A stretch of 64,000 bases of DNA. It comes from Phialocephala subalpina. Taxonomy: Eukaryota > Ascomycota > Leotiomycetes > Helotiales > Mollisiaceae. The notes under the pieces are model-generated. The model had not been told where the DNA came from. It saw only the letters and a list, made by a program, of their open reading frames with translations, and made no database searches. The translations under genes were made by a program, and so were the position numbers. Position 1 is the stretch's first letter. Every line of letters begins with the position of its first letter. Positions 24,046 through 35,734 of this stretch are shown here, piece by piece. The stretch covers positions 1,036,881 through 1,100,880 of the forward strand of contig FJOG01000006.1 in NCBI GenBank assembly GCA_900073065.1, read 5' to 3'.

Positions 24046-25174
24046 ATGGCGAACCTTACCCCGCCTCCCTCACCAGCAGCAAAGCTAAGAGCTATGCTAG
24101 CAAAGGACGAAATAATCGTCTGCCCAGGTGTATATGATGGTTTTACTGCACGCCTTGCTTTAAATGCTGGGTTCGAGACTTTGTATATGGTACCTCTTCC
24201 ACCTTTCTTATTCGGGTCAAATATTGGAGGGGAAATGGGAAAGAAGAAGCTGATAGAGGGGAATGGTAGACAGGAGCAGGTACCAGCATGTCAAAACTCG
24301 GACACGCTGATCTTGGGATGGCTACTATGAATGATAGTGAGGACCCTTCTTCCTCCCTCCTCAATTCTACTGTCTTGGATCTCTCGATCATTTTCATTCT
24401 TCTTTGCCTTTTCCCACCCCAGATAAGGTGTGGTTCTGATCTATCACAGTGCGCGACCACGCCTCAATGATCGCCTCCATATCTCCTTCCACACCTTTGA
24501 TCGCAGATGCGGATACTGGCTACGGCGGTCCCCTAATGGTCGGCCGTACCGTCGCTTCTTACATAAACGCCGGTGTAGCGGCTTTCCATATCGAAGATCA
24601 GGTTGTCAACAAACGGTGCGGTCATTTGAGGAATAAAGAGTTAGTGGATATAGATACCTGGGTCTCGAGGATACGAGCAGCGGTGATGGCGAGAGAACAG
24701 TCAGGACGAGACATCATCATAATAGCACGAACAGACGCATTAGCCGACCATGGCTACGAAGAGGCAATGGCAAGACTGAAAGCTGCAGTTGACGTGGGAG
24801 CTGATGTTGCTTTTCTCGAAGGCGTGCGAAGCATTGAAGAAGCAAGAAGGGTTTGCTCTGATATGAGCAAAGTGAAAAGGAAAGATGGGGGAGTAGGGGT
24901 TTCATGTCTATACAACTGCGTACCCGGCGGCGTGAGCCCGGTGTTGAGTGTACAAGAGGCGAGGGAATGTGGGTATAAGATGATAATCACGCCGACGCTG
25001 GCGTTGGGGGAGGTGTTTGAGGCTGTTACCGAGGCTTATAAAGACTTGATGGAGAAGGGCAATACGAAGGGGAACGAGGTTCCTGTTAGGACGCTGTTTG
25101 AGACTTGTGGGTTGAAGGAGAGTGTGGAATTTGATTTGAAGGCTGGTGGGAAATTGTACGAGAAGGGAGTGTGA
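24046..25174 (+). CDS. isocitrate lyase / PEP mutase superfamily enzyme
   Basis: Three exons (24046-24189, 24270-24336, 24450-25174) give 311 residues. Family marks are PGVYDGFTARLA and TGAGTSMSKLG near the N terminus, the metal-binding DADTGYG (90-96), HIEDQ (117-121) and the lyase signature NKRCGH (124-129) with catalytic Cys127, then ARTDA. Members of this TIM-barrel superfamily cleave or form C-C or P-C bonds in 2- or 3-carbon acids (methylisocitrate, dimethylmalate, oxaloacetate, phosphonopyruvate). The KRCGH Cys points to a lyase or hydrolase rather than a phosphonomutase. An oxaloacetate hydrolase would make oxalate, but I cannot decide the substrate from the sequence. No targeting signal is obvious. 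Confidence 0.88.
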
Positions 25175-25533
25175 TGTATTGGAGAAGAAAATATGAATGT
25201 TGGGCATGTGGCGGGAGCTCTTGAAGTCTAAAATAATGGATGAGTGAAGGCAACCGACCTCTGCATGGTAAATTGGTGGTTCTTCGGTCTCGGGCTGCCT
25301 CTTGGCATCAAAGATGCTCACAATCTACAAGTCGAGGTTACAATCGCATCTGCGATGTCCCTCCGCGTTCGACAAACATTCTAGCATCAAATACGCTGCA
25401 CCAATCATAAAGACAACTCGGGCATTCGAGAGTCTCACTTCGTCTCGTGTCCCGCAAAGAGTTGAATAATTAAACTTTAATTTTAAGCATATACTTTTCT
25501 ATTGCATATCAACATGCATCTCACCCTCCCTCC

Positions 25534-27765
25534 TCACGCAGGATTCGTCAACGCCAACAATGCGAAGTGACCTCCCACAACTGGTCTCGCAGAAAAATGT
25601 CCAGCATCAATAGGCCAACTATAATCTCGTCAGTAACAACTCATCAACTCAACCTTCTTCGGAAATACTCACTCAGCAGTCTGCGCATCATAAAGATCCG
25701 TAAAGGCCTGATTAGTAGGAGTAGCCGAAATCCACTTCGCCAAATCATCAATGAACATATTCCTCGTCTCTACCCCCGCAATAGCGGCAGTCCACATCTC
25801 CCAATCACTCTTCGTATAGTTATGTCTCGTATCCAACGGAACTCCGTATTCGTCGTTGACTGTCGGGTAGAATGCTGATTGCATATCATAAACACTCTGC
25901 GGTACCAACCCCAGGTTGAGCAACTTGTCGCCATAGAGATTATAAAGAAGGCCGTGGGTATCGTTCATTCCGTACGCGAGCGTGGTGTGAGGAGGTGTAG
26001 CGTCGTGTGCGATTCCTAGGGTTTGCCATTGATCAATATAATTCTGAGCGATGGAAGTATAGTTCTCCGCATCAGCTGTATTCCCAGTTAAATTGGCGAT
26101 CTGAGCCATGGCTCCGATACCGATAATGCCTTTGAGTGCCAAATTGGTTTGGTTGGTGAGACTTCCGGCAAAGTCATCAGTGGAGATTTGGTTTGCGGGG
26201 ATCAAAGCTTCAGCGACGAGGTATTGGGTCCATTGGTTTAGGATCTTATAATGTTGGCTCAGGTAGGCGTTGTCGTTTGATTTCTGAGCATATGCCAAAG
26301 TCATTATCAGCATATTCCCGCATTCTTCCAAAGGTTGAGGTTCGTCCAATCCATCTGGGTGTCCGGTAGCGTTGGGGTAGTGGGCGCCGAGATCATGCAT
26401 GGAGTACATGTTTGGATATTGACCCGATTCTTGGTTCTCGAATAAGGGATCCAAGAGGAGTTTTGCGAGAGAGGGTTGGAGGTAGATGAGGATGGGGTAG
26501 AAGGGGAAGATTACGTCGACGGTTTGGACGTTGCCGTCAGAACTGATTTCCTTTAAGAATAGGTACTCTTTGGTGGTGTTGCCGACGAGTTGAGTCGCGC
26601 CGAACGCCTGACGAGCTGAGAGAGAAACGATGGTCAGATAGTTTTGGCCAGCGGCTGCGGTGGCTTCAGATGAGATTTTGTTGTCGAGAGTTGTGGCTGT
26701 GGTACTGGCTGTGCTGTAGTCGTTGTAGACGAATGAGAGCTGTATCCGTTAGCGAATTCTCAGACGAGGTGGTGAGAGACCTACAGCATCAGTCTCACTT
26801 GAGAAGTAGCTCGTCCAGAGAGAAGTCAAAGGAACAATTCCAGTAGCACCATCAAACTGAATAGCATTTTCCTGGGTCAAGCCAAGGGTATAAAGCGTGC
26901 TAACGGATCCAGTGACAGAGCCAAGACCAATTGAGAATCCAAAGACTGGGAAGTTCTGGTTGATGGGACGATAGTTTGTGTCGTTGGAGTCAGCCAACTT
27001 GCCGTTAGCCATGAAGGCTCCGCGAACATCTACATCTGCCCCGGACTGGAATGAAAGGCTCTCAGTGCGTTCAGTGGCCCAGTACCAGTATCCCCAATCA
27101 GCCTGATCATTGGTCTCGCTGAATTCTGGTTGATCTTGGCGCCAGACACGGTGGTAGGAGATGCCGTCGCTGGTGGTTCCGTACTCCCACTGGGCAGTGG
27201 ATCCTCTGTTTCCTGAGACCCATTCTGAACAAATATTAATTGACGCCCTCTTTATAAGTCGAGGAAACATACCAGCAGAAATATCAGTGTACAGCTGAAC
27301 ATCATGTGCAGCTCCATCCATTGATTCGACAGCAACATCCATGTATGAGAAGACCAACGATTGCCTCTTCTGGTCATCCGGGGTGAGAGGGGAGAGGAAC
27401 GTGATGTCCATCTCGACCTTGCCGTCCACATTCATGGTGAAAATACTCCTAGTCGAGGTGTACGAAAATGCCGTCTGAGTGACCGTTTGTGTGTTTGGAA
27501 TATCTCCCATCCAGCTATAGGTAGCATTGTCCACCTTGATCATGCCCGCCCAAGCTGTGATTGCTCCAGCCCAGAATGTTGGCCATTGTCCATACAGGTA
27601 ACCACCATTTCCTCCATCACTCCCCGCGTATTGCAAAGTGTTGAAGTATGGGGATTTGACAGCCAGTGGAATTGCCGGAGGTCGTGCGGGAGAAAATGTC
27701 GATGCTGCTGTCGTGAATTCGAGAAGCGCCGCGCAAGCAGCCAGAACTTGACTCGAAAACTTCAT
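25534..27765 (-). CDS. secreted GtaA-type glutaminase
   Basis: Fungal extracellular glutaminase family, releasing ammonia from glutamine. Exons on the minus strand (27765-27273, 27224-26785, 26739-25673, 25618-25534) join in phase to 694 residues, the usual size. A signal peptide (MKFSSQVLAACAALLEFTTA) precedes FSPARPPAIPLAVKSPYFNT, the family start. The N-terminal beta-rich region corresponds to DUF5127; the helical C-terminal region (DUF4965/DUF1793) includes NMYSMHDLGAHYPNATGH, LEECGNMLIMTLAYAQ and KSDWEMWTAAIAG. The last small exon gives the conserved ending SARPVVGGHFALLAL. Introns are 45-54 bases. It faces the lyase gene tail-to-tail with about 360 bases between. It looks intact and would supply nitrogen outside the cell. 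Confidence 0.92.
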
Positions 27766-29308
27766 CGTGTCGAATTATATACAATGGGTTTGAAGTCGGA
27801 GGTTCGTGGTCGATATATCGTTGAGCAAGGCAGACTTACCTCTCGAAGCTCAGAATTAAAGGATTCGAGCCTATTATACAATACGAGTACTGCGGTCGTA
27901 CGACAAACAAATGTCCAGGATATACAGTAACAATACGGGCAAGAACAATATGAAAATATAAAGAAATGACCGAGATGTGACACGACAGGAAGGAATGACA
28001 AGAAAAAAAGACGAAGTGCAGGTCAGACAGTTTTATTCATGAAGCTCCTCACTGGAGTGAGATTTCAGTGCCCGTCGTACGTGATCCTGTCGGTGCGCAT
28101 GATGTACTTACTGTACGCAGGGAGGTTAAAGGTAGGGATCGTCGCTCAGTCAGATGCAGGCCATGAGAGGAGTAAGGTTAAGCTCCTTCGATTTTCCATA
28201 ATCATAATCGACCAGGTGGGAGAATCAAGGTAATTTACAGCTAAGGCTTGGGAAGATGCGAATTCAAGGTTGTTTGGATGAGGATTGACTTTCAAGGATG
28301 TGAAAAGTAAGGATGCGGTGGAGGTTCCTGAGCGAGCTGTGCAGAGTAACCTTACGAAACGAGTCTAGTGGTCTAAGCCACATAGGGGGCAGATCGCCTC
28401 ATTTACGTTCTACCCCACATCCACATCGACGCGCCTCCCGTGAAGGACTCTGCATCGCGTTGTACCGTCGCGTGGTAAGAGGGGAAGCATCGGACCGGTG
28501 TCGAATGAGAAGGCCGCATGGTCGCAGAAAGGAGGACAAGCTTCATTTTGAGATGGCCTTTTCTCCGCATAGATCGGCTCGGGACTTCGGATGAGATGTG
28601 CCCGACATTCTTCAAGATCAGGTACCAGAGAACGATGACCCCTCTTTCTGACCTTCTGGGCTCGAATAGGAAGGTTGAAGGCATCGCAAGAGCTCTTGCT
28701 TGAAGCACAAGACTCAGAACTACCGAGCGAAGGCATAACGTTACACTACTTCGAGAGGGGAAAGCGGAGACTTGTGCTCTCCTTGACCACATGCCCAAGA
28801 CACCATCTCTAGCTTTCTGCCCATCTTCTCTTTCCATTCGCTCTTTCAACCAATACCAGCAGCAGTATCTCTTCAAATGTCAAAAGGGCCGAAGTTGAGC
28901 CCTGTTGATCCGAGGCTCAGATGGTTGATCCTCGACATCGACACTGGGCACTAAAAGCCTCAATTCTATTTTTAGCTTATCCTCAAGATGTCAAGAATCT
29001 TCTTCATCCTTTATAGGAGTACTCGCCTCTTGGTAAATGAGTATAGCCTGAGCGTTGGCATTTTGCACTCGAGGACTGGACTGTGTGGCCCGCGAATGTC
29101 AGTGGTCTAGTCAAACGTGCTGATTTGGTAGATAAGTGTTGACGAGGGTGCGAGATGACAATCAGCAGGACGAAGGCTGATTCTCGACTTCGATACGGAC
29201 TTTTCGATCGCTTCCTACCTACAAGAACAGCCTCTTTTTTGTCCTTCCATCTTCGTCCGAAATCAGCTTTTTACTTTTCGTCCAGCCAGCTTATTATCAA
29301 GTCTCGAG
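27766..29308. other. gene-poor interval upstream of glutaminase
   Basis: About 1.5 kb. Open frames of up to 157 codons occur but none shows a domain, and overlapping frames on both strands are of equal quality. The first 100 bases hold the glutaminase promoter, including an A/T-rich TATATAATT close to the ATG. Confidence 0.4.
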
Positions 29309-29996
29309 CACCGCAGTTTTCGAATGTAAACAAACAATCGACCTGCAACGAAACGACCCTTTACTTTCAAGACGCTGTCCGTAACGTCGCTGGATATGTC
29401 GGCACGCAACAAAATCAGCATTGCCATTCTGTTGCGCATCGCATCTTGCTCCGCCCCGCTCCACCGCCGCAATTTCCAATTGGACATTGAAGTCACTTCC
29501 AAACAGAGGAAATGGCGGCGGAAGCAGTCGAGCCTCCGCTCTGGCGGAGTCTTCCGCTAATTTTCGGTCAACGATCGGTCTCAATGTACCAAATGTGGTT
29601 GGAATTGTCGATGTGCAGCAAGGTATAGCTTTATCCTTATTTTTGAGTGTATTGCTAATGTCCATAATGTCGCAGTATTTGTCGGTGAGCAGCAAATCTA
29701 TTTCGGAAAGTTTCAATGTCCCAAATGCCACCGGAAATTTCAATGCGCAATAAAACCCCTTCATCATTCTCTATTTAATATCCCAAATGTCGCTGGATCT
29801 GTCGAAGCGCAAAAAATTCTACCCAATGTTCTAGTGGAAATCGAGAATTGCGGCGTCCGTCCATGTCCCAAACGTTGCTGGAGTTGTCGTTGCGCAACGA
29901 AATTTCGACTCTTGAGTCAATGTCCAGAATGTCCTCAACTTTACCGATATACAACGAAACCTGCCAAAGTCGGACGTGAATCTCGGACATTCTGAT
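29309..29996 (+). repeat. degenerate array of ~57-base Cys-rich units
   Basis: At least seven diverged copies of a unit with core TCCCAAATGTCGCTGGAATT and GTCGATGCGCAACGAAAT recur; core AATG-equivalents lie at 29383, 29592, 29666, 29724, 29786, 29871 and 29928, so most spacings are 57-85 bases. Read in one frame the unit encodes about 19 residues of pattern C-P-K-C-x-W-x-C-x-C-A-T-K. Four units (at 29592, 29724, 29871 and 29928) share the same frame inside an uninterrupted 144-codon stretch, 29561-29995, that ends at TGA but has no ATG. The others are shifted, so the array is partly decayed or is an exon whose start lies upstream of an intron. The family is not recognised. Confidence 0.65.
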
Positions 29997-30445
29997 TCTT
30001 CACATGTAGCGAGATTCCGAATTTCGGACGAAGTACAGATTTCGAACAACATGGACTCCAATTCCTTCCCCATTCCTTCAAAGCCCAGGTGTCCAGCTTC
30101 CAGACCGAAATTTCAGCTCGTGATCACAGCGCCACTTTCTTGATATCCTCGGTCTTTGAGGGACGTCCTCGGATTGAGAGAAGGGGCAGGGTGTAAGATA
30201 TGGAGGAAAGACTGGATTTAATGCTTATGCTAAGTTGTGAAGCGGTCGAGGGATGAGGACAGAAGAAGGGCAACCTGCTGTGGTTTGAAAGGGTATATAT
30301 CCAAGAAGAAAATATCTACAATGAACGACTGTTCCACACACAATCCCATGATTCTCATCCAACTCAACGCCAGCCAACAGCTTCACCATCCATGATCCAA
30401 CCTCACATCCTCCTTCATCCTTCCAACTCGTCAAGCTTCTATCCC

Positions 30446-31582
30446 TCATGGATCCCCAACCGTAACAGTAAAAACACTCGGATCCCCATCACTCACCGTC
30501 CCCGCCACCCCATCTACCCCACTCGGTCCCACATCATCATACGGAAACGCATATCCCTTCCCCCAAGCACTGGCCGCATGAACAATCCTACTATAATGAT
30601 TCGTAACCGGCTGCTGATAATAAACGCCCACACTCTCACCATCCGGCTGATTCGCATTCGTCGCCAACGTACTCCTATTCAACGCCGCTGCGATTCTCGC
30701 CGTCAAATTTCCCATCTGAGCAACATTAGCAGGAGGCCAGGCAGCGGCTGAGAAGGGACCGGTGGAGCAGGAGAATATATCTGCTGCTGAGGGTTTCGCA
30801 AAAGTTCCAACACCAGGGAAAGTCAGGAGTCCATTTTGGACAGTGCCGGATACAACGCCCCATTGAGCTTGGGTGTCGATGTTTAGGTTGGTGGAGGTGT
30901 ATTGGGACCATACTTGGTTGACGTAGGAGTCGTAGTAGCCGGCGAAGAGGTTGTTGTTCATTACATGTCCAGTGTTGGGACTCAAAGCACGGAGCGGTTG
31001 TCCGTTAGATGAGTTGACGATTAATTGGTTCCATCCAGCATTGTCAACCGCGTTTTGCGCATTCAAGCCACTGCACACAGTTTCCAGCCCACCGGACGGG
31101 ATTCCAAGGACGGTTTGAACGGCGTTGGAAGTATTTGTCAGAGAGAGTTGGATGGGGAGAGAGACGAAATCGACGTAAGTGATGTTGGCGAACAGTTGGA
31201 GGTCATTGAACGTGAACTCGCAGAATCCCCAGGTTTTGGAGTAATTCGGATCAGACTGGTTGCTGACCGAGGGTTCGACGAGTCCAGGACCGGGGTTGAG
31301 GAGGAAAGTGAGGGTGTCGTTGATGCAGAACCAGATTCTTCCACCTGCCATGCGCGGGATTGTAGCGGGGGTGGAGGAGCCTGGCGTGCCGAGCCGGATG
31401 CCGCAGTCTACTGCTAGAGGGGAGCCGACGGTAGATGGGGACTGAGGATAGTACGTTGAGTGTCCGTCTGCTGGGATGAGGACGAAGGAGCCATTGCTAG
31501 CGTCTATTCCAGTGATATAGGCATAGACTGTATTGGAGCTCGTCTGATTCTGCAGTTGGATGTTTAGCGTTGAGTTCGTCAT
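30446..31582 (-). CDS. GH64 beta-1,3-glucanase
   Basis: A single exon of 378 residues with the GH64 fold pattern: an N-terminal thaumatin-like beta domain (LQNQTSSNTVYAYITGIDA, AGGRIWFCINDTLTFLLNPG), the strand TWGFCEFTF, and a C-terminal region ending YAFPYDDVGPSGVDGVAG. GH64 enzymes release pentasaccharides from laminarin-type beta-1,3-glucan. The start ATG gives MTNSTLNIQLQNQTSS with no hydrophobic leader, and the frame upstream has no other ATG, so secretion by the classical route is not supported. A TATAAATTTAAAG element near 31670 on the minus strand lies about 90 bases before the start. The gene lies 1.4 kb downstream of the GH18 chitinase on the same strand. Confidence 0.88.
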   Translation of the reverse strand: MTNSTLNIQLQNQTSSNTVYAYITGIDASNGSFVLIPADGHSTYYPQSPSTVGSPLAVDCGIRLGTPGSSTPATIPRMAGGRIWFCINDTLTFLLNPGPGLVEPSVSNQSDPNYSKTWGFCEFTFNDLQLFANITYVDFVSLPIQLSLTNTSNAVQTVLGIPSGGLETVCSGLNAQNAVDNAGWNQLIVNSSNGQPLRALSPNTGHVMNNNLFAGYYDSYVNQVWSQYTSTNLNIDTQAQWGVVSGTVQNGLLTFPGVGTFAKPSAADIFSCSTGPFSAAAWPPANVAQMGNLTARIAAALNRSTLATNANQPDGESVGVYYQQPVTNHYSRIVHAASAWGKGYAFPYDDVGPSGVDGVAGTVSDGDPSVFTVTVGDP

Positions 31583-32993
31583 GATGAAGAATGTCTTGAA
31601 AGGATGAACTTTGCAGAGTGGTATTGAAGATAATGCAACAAAACATGGATCGAAAGGCTACCCTTTAAATTTATAGTTTACTAGGGGCAAGACCAGGTTT
31701 TTAGTTGGACCAAGAAATGAGATCATGATTGCTTTCGTTGGCACCGAGATGGGACACCGCTCAACACAAGGAAGGTGCCATAAAAGATGCACAACTCGTG
31801 AGGATAAACAAGTCAACAGCTCTTGCCTTCTGACTTTCAAAACGTAATAAGGAACTTGCGCGAAAAACGAGCGCATCAAGAAGGAGGGTTGCTTCAACGA
31901 TACAAATCATGCTAATGAGCTGAAATCTGGCTTTGCTGGCCACTGAGCCTAGGGTTTCAATAGTGAAAGTAAGATGCGTGATACCGAGACACAAATTTAG
32001 TGTTGAAGATATTGTGGAGGTGTGGAGGAGGCGCGAGGCTCGAGCACCTGACTGAAGGATCGGCGACACAATGTGTGACGAGCGCATGGGACAATCCCGA
32101 CTTGGGAAAAAGTGCAGCTTCACGGCCCCTTGCTTGCTCAAATCGGTAGCCGAGCCGAGATCCCAACCGTGTGGGTGTCTCGGTGCGTGGGCGTGCTGCA
32201 GGTGCCGAATCCAGCCTCATGCATATCGACCAGCCTTACCGTTATTGCCAAAGGGCTTTCAAATCCGGATTTCATGGCGGTGGCTGAGACGTATCGTTCC
32301 TGCAGTCAAACCAAAGCGGTATTCGAGGTGTTTGCAGCTAACCGAGTGGCCGAATCGGTGTGCTTCGGGCTGAGACCCGTGGAAGGCTGGAACGGTTTCG
32401 GATACCGATCTACGATCGACGATGAAGAAGGGCATGTCTTACTAACACAACGGGGGTACGGTAATCGTTGGCGTGAAGAGAGATAAAACGAAGGATGCGG
32501 GACGAGATGAAGCGTCCCGAATATGCGGACGGGAAATTGTCGGCTTCGGCAGGTACAGTACATAGACCTGCCTCGCAGGAGGCATATCATGAGAAATTTA
32601 GTTGCGTTTTCTTTATGTGTGGAACCGAGACAATGATCTTTTCCGATGAAGAAAGGGTTCATAGCTCGTGGAGGCTGTACGAGAAGAAAGGGGGAAGGAA
32701 GTGTAAATTATAATAGAGAGAGCATTGAAAGTGCTAGAAGAGAACTGAGTTTGGCAGCGTTGCCTCTAAAACGACACATAGCCATCCCAGATCCATCAAT
32801 GTGCACCGTATGGTACGATATTCATATTCGATATGCTATTGGCGTTGAACTTAAAATCAACGACATGTTTCGTATGCTCATGATCATTCGTCGTGTCTTC
32901 GTGAAAACCATATATGCCTCCCACCTTCCGAAATGCCGTGCACTCCGTTTCTATGCTTCATGGTACAAATACAGAGGTCGTCGCATCATTATT
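31583..32993. other. intergenic between GH64 and GH18, no gene seen
   Basis: About 1.4 kb. Several open frames of 100-126 codons overlap on both strands without domain or splice support. Confidence 0.4.
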
Positions 32994-34269
32994 TCATGAA
33001 GAGTGAAGTGCTTTGAAGCCTGCCGATATCAGGCTTCGAGGGCCAGGAGGAACATCCGCTGTGCCTGTCCAGTAGAAGAGACCCTGTTAAATCAGCATCG
33101 TAATTCTGATTCCAAGCGAACAGCACTCACACCAAGTCCTTTCTCCTTGCAGAAGTTCGCTTTCATCTTGATCGTCTCGGGATTGTCGTAAGTTACAAAT
33201 CCGCCGTCACCACCAGTGCAGAATGCTGCCACGACTCTTGTATTGACGATCTCCTCTGCGCCGCTGCGGGGCAATTGCTTGTATTCGAAAGTTCCCTCTT
33301 CTCCGCCATTTCCGTTAAACGAATGGCCGGGCCCGTTTGCACCAAGGAATGATCTGCCGTAGACAGGGACACCTAGGAGTATCTTAGCTGCCGGGAACCC
33401 AGTGGAAATCACATACTCCACAGCAGCAGATCCTGATGGCTCACCAGGATTACCTGGAAACAGTTGAGCGTGATGACCAGCTTTCGGAGACCATGAACCT
33501 GCAAAGTCGTAGGCCATAAGGTTGATTAGATCGAGGTAGTCTTGTGCTTTGTAGAGGTCGATGTTCTGAAGCGCCCATTGCCCAGCTGGCAGTGCTGCTG
33601 TGAGGAGATATTGGTCGCCTGGAAGGTGAAGTCTGATGGCAGCTAGCAATGCTAGGAAGTTCCCGCCTTGCTCCGGATCAGATGGATGTTCCCAGTCAAC
33701 TAGAATGGTCAGCTGAATCTCAACAATCCCAAACAAGCACGTACTGTCTATTCCATCAAAACCCGATGCTTCAACCAAGCCTCTTGCAGACCTTCCAAAG
33801 TTGTCTCGAGTGGCAGCGCTGGCTGCTATTGTGGCAAAGTTCTGACTCGCAGCTCCCCCACCAATGGACAAAATCAACTTCAGATAGCCATGCTCTTCTT
33901 TCAAGCGCATGAAAGATCCCAAGCATCCCGTCGTTCCGTCGACTGGCATTTGAGCATCTGCCCATTCGTCGCTCAACTATTCAACGGTCAACAGAAGCCG
34001 GACTAGAATAACGAGAGTCTTACATAGACGCCGCCATCCGCCGAAACATGCGCGAAGGCATAGAAGACATGACTGATGCAGTTATAGTTCAACGTTGCAG
34101 GAGTCTCTCCTCGATAGACACGATAGTTTGGATAGTAAACCGCATTCTTGCGTGTCAAGTCGGAGATACTGGCTTCGACAGAAGGCTGAGATGGCCTCCG
34201 AGGTGGATTCATACCAGGCCTTGAGCCATATGGTATTGTTGCTGGCGTTGGACCATAATAGTTTGCCAT
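32994..34269 (-). CDS. GH18 chitinase, no signal peptide
   Basis: Four exons on the minus strand (34269-34024, 33976-33745, 33699-33131, 33083-32994) give 378 residues. The catalytic signature DGIDIDWE (156-163, with Glu163 as acid) is split by an intron after Asp159 and is restored on joining. The other barrel motifs are YYPNYRVY, the second signature KLILSIGGG, the YDFAGSW strand and a final LFYWTGTAD strand with the conserved Trp. The N terminus is a Pro-rich 35-residue tail (MANYYGPTPATIPYGSRPG), not a secretion signal, so the enzyme may act inside the cell, in autolysis or wall remodelling, or leave by another route. Introns of 45-53 bases. It looks intact. Confidence 0.92.
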
Positions 34270-34742
34270 CTTAAGGATCAGAAGAGAACGTCCGCCGAAT
34301 CCGAAGTAAGTTTATACCTTTCTTACTGTGATGCCCGAGCCGAGGAAAGGATGACGAAGAAATGTATATTCGCATGGTATGTATCCAAATTTCCGAATTA
34401 GGAAGTTGAACTATGCCTTGTAGTCCTCAGTTCTTTCCCAATATTCGGTAGAGACAGGACCACATTTGTGTTCGGGGCTGAATGCAATGTTTAACGAAAG
34501 GGGAAGAGAAAGTCAGGACGAGGCCGGAGGAATAATGTATACCGCATACAAAAGAGGACCCAAACCAGACCCATTTAAACGGACTGATGCGATGAATCAA
34601 CGGGCCGCATCGTTACCGCCAAGAAGGGCGAAGATCTGTCCTAGGATAGTGAGGTGTGGCAGCATCTGCTGGTAACATGGAGGTGGTGGGTCTAGGAAAG
34701 TGGTGGGGAGAAGGATTCCACAGTAGAGAACGGCATCGACTG
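34270..34742. other. chitinase promoter side, no gene seen
   Basis: About 0.5 kb without a supported coding region. Confidence 0.4.
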
Positions 34743-35226
34743 CTAGTGAACTAGGGAAGATCCGAGGCTGGCCATGGTCCATCCAAGTCCTTCGACGGCT
34801 GCATATAATGTGCCTGAGCTAAGATTTGGATTTGCAGTGCATGGGTAGCATTCTTGCAGGTTGATCCAAGACTCAAGCATAACCGCGTGAGGGTATGGCT
34901 TGCAAGTTGCCTTCAAGGTGCGCTGGGTGGCATTGGAGTTCGGGGGTGGTAAGGATGTGGCGTCCAGGACAACGAGGAGGGCTGCGTCTGCGGTTCTCGG
35001 AGCATCTGGGAGGAAACATGCATTAGCAGCATTGTTCATGCGGTGGCACTCGTCGGCTAAACCTGGGCTTCGACGCTTCCTGGATCATGTCGTGAACTGC
35101 TCCTGGACGAGAGCTGCTGACTCGTTCACAGCGGGCTTGCAGGCGCCGTGTCGTTTGATGGCAGCCATATCTGACAGCCCGTCCGAGGTCGTCCCTCATA
35201 TGAGGTGCTACTCCGTACTGCATCAC
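34743..35226 (-). pseudogene. possible decayed Cys-containing small protein gene
   Basis: On the minus strand a frame from 35039 to 34743 reads MNNAANACFLPDAPRTADAA and then NATQRTLKATCKPYP and LQECYPCTANPNLSSGTLYA, with natural composition and five Cys. The same frame continues upstream through LADECHR but meets one TGA, beyond which an ATG at about 35170 gives MAAIKRHGACKPAVNESAAL. Alternatively the upstream part lies in the neighbouring frame (HDMIQEASKPRF) and a one-base insertion separates them. Either way one lesion interrupts an otherwise continuous protein-like stretch of about 140 residues. No family is recognised and there is no clear signal peptide. Confidence 0.3.
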
Positions 35227-35734
35227 GGAAAGTTAAAGTTGACCGTGGGACAGCAGATTCTGACATGTGGCACACTTCGAGTTAGTGCAAGCGGTGTGCG
35301 GTCATCTCACAGCTTTATTACTGCTGTGTATCGCTGAGTATTGAATCTAAGAGGTTAATGAAGATATCGATGGAGGGGGATACCTTTTTTTGTGACCCCG
35401 CCAGGGAGGGTGGAGGGGTACCGTAGCCTTCATCTCACCGCAACTGACGTGCATGATGAGTGACTTGCAGGAAAAGCTTCGAGGCCCACAAAGTCGCCGC
35501 TCTGGGTACGGTACTGGACTGCTCGCACAGGTAAGTGTCAACTGTGAGCTCTGAAAGCATTGATCATGGAGTGGCTTGGAGCTGAAGCTGTGAAATGAGT
35601 TCGGGATATTGTTGATCATGCCGAATCAAGGATCCCAGAGCGATTTGCGGGATCTTCGAATAAATTGAAGTCAAACTTATTGCAACTAGGAGATTCTGCT
35701 GCAGCCGCGACTGAGTCCAGCAACCTCGTCCATA

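Noticed and set aside
32335..32420. tRNA-like A-box (GTGGCCGAATCGG)
   Set aside because: No matching B-box GGTTCRANNCC at the right distance and no cloverleaf.
32112..32486. 124-codon plus-strand frame between GH64 and GH18
   Set aside because: Overlaps an equal frame on the other strand and shows no domain.
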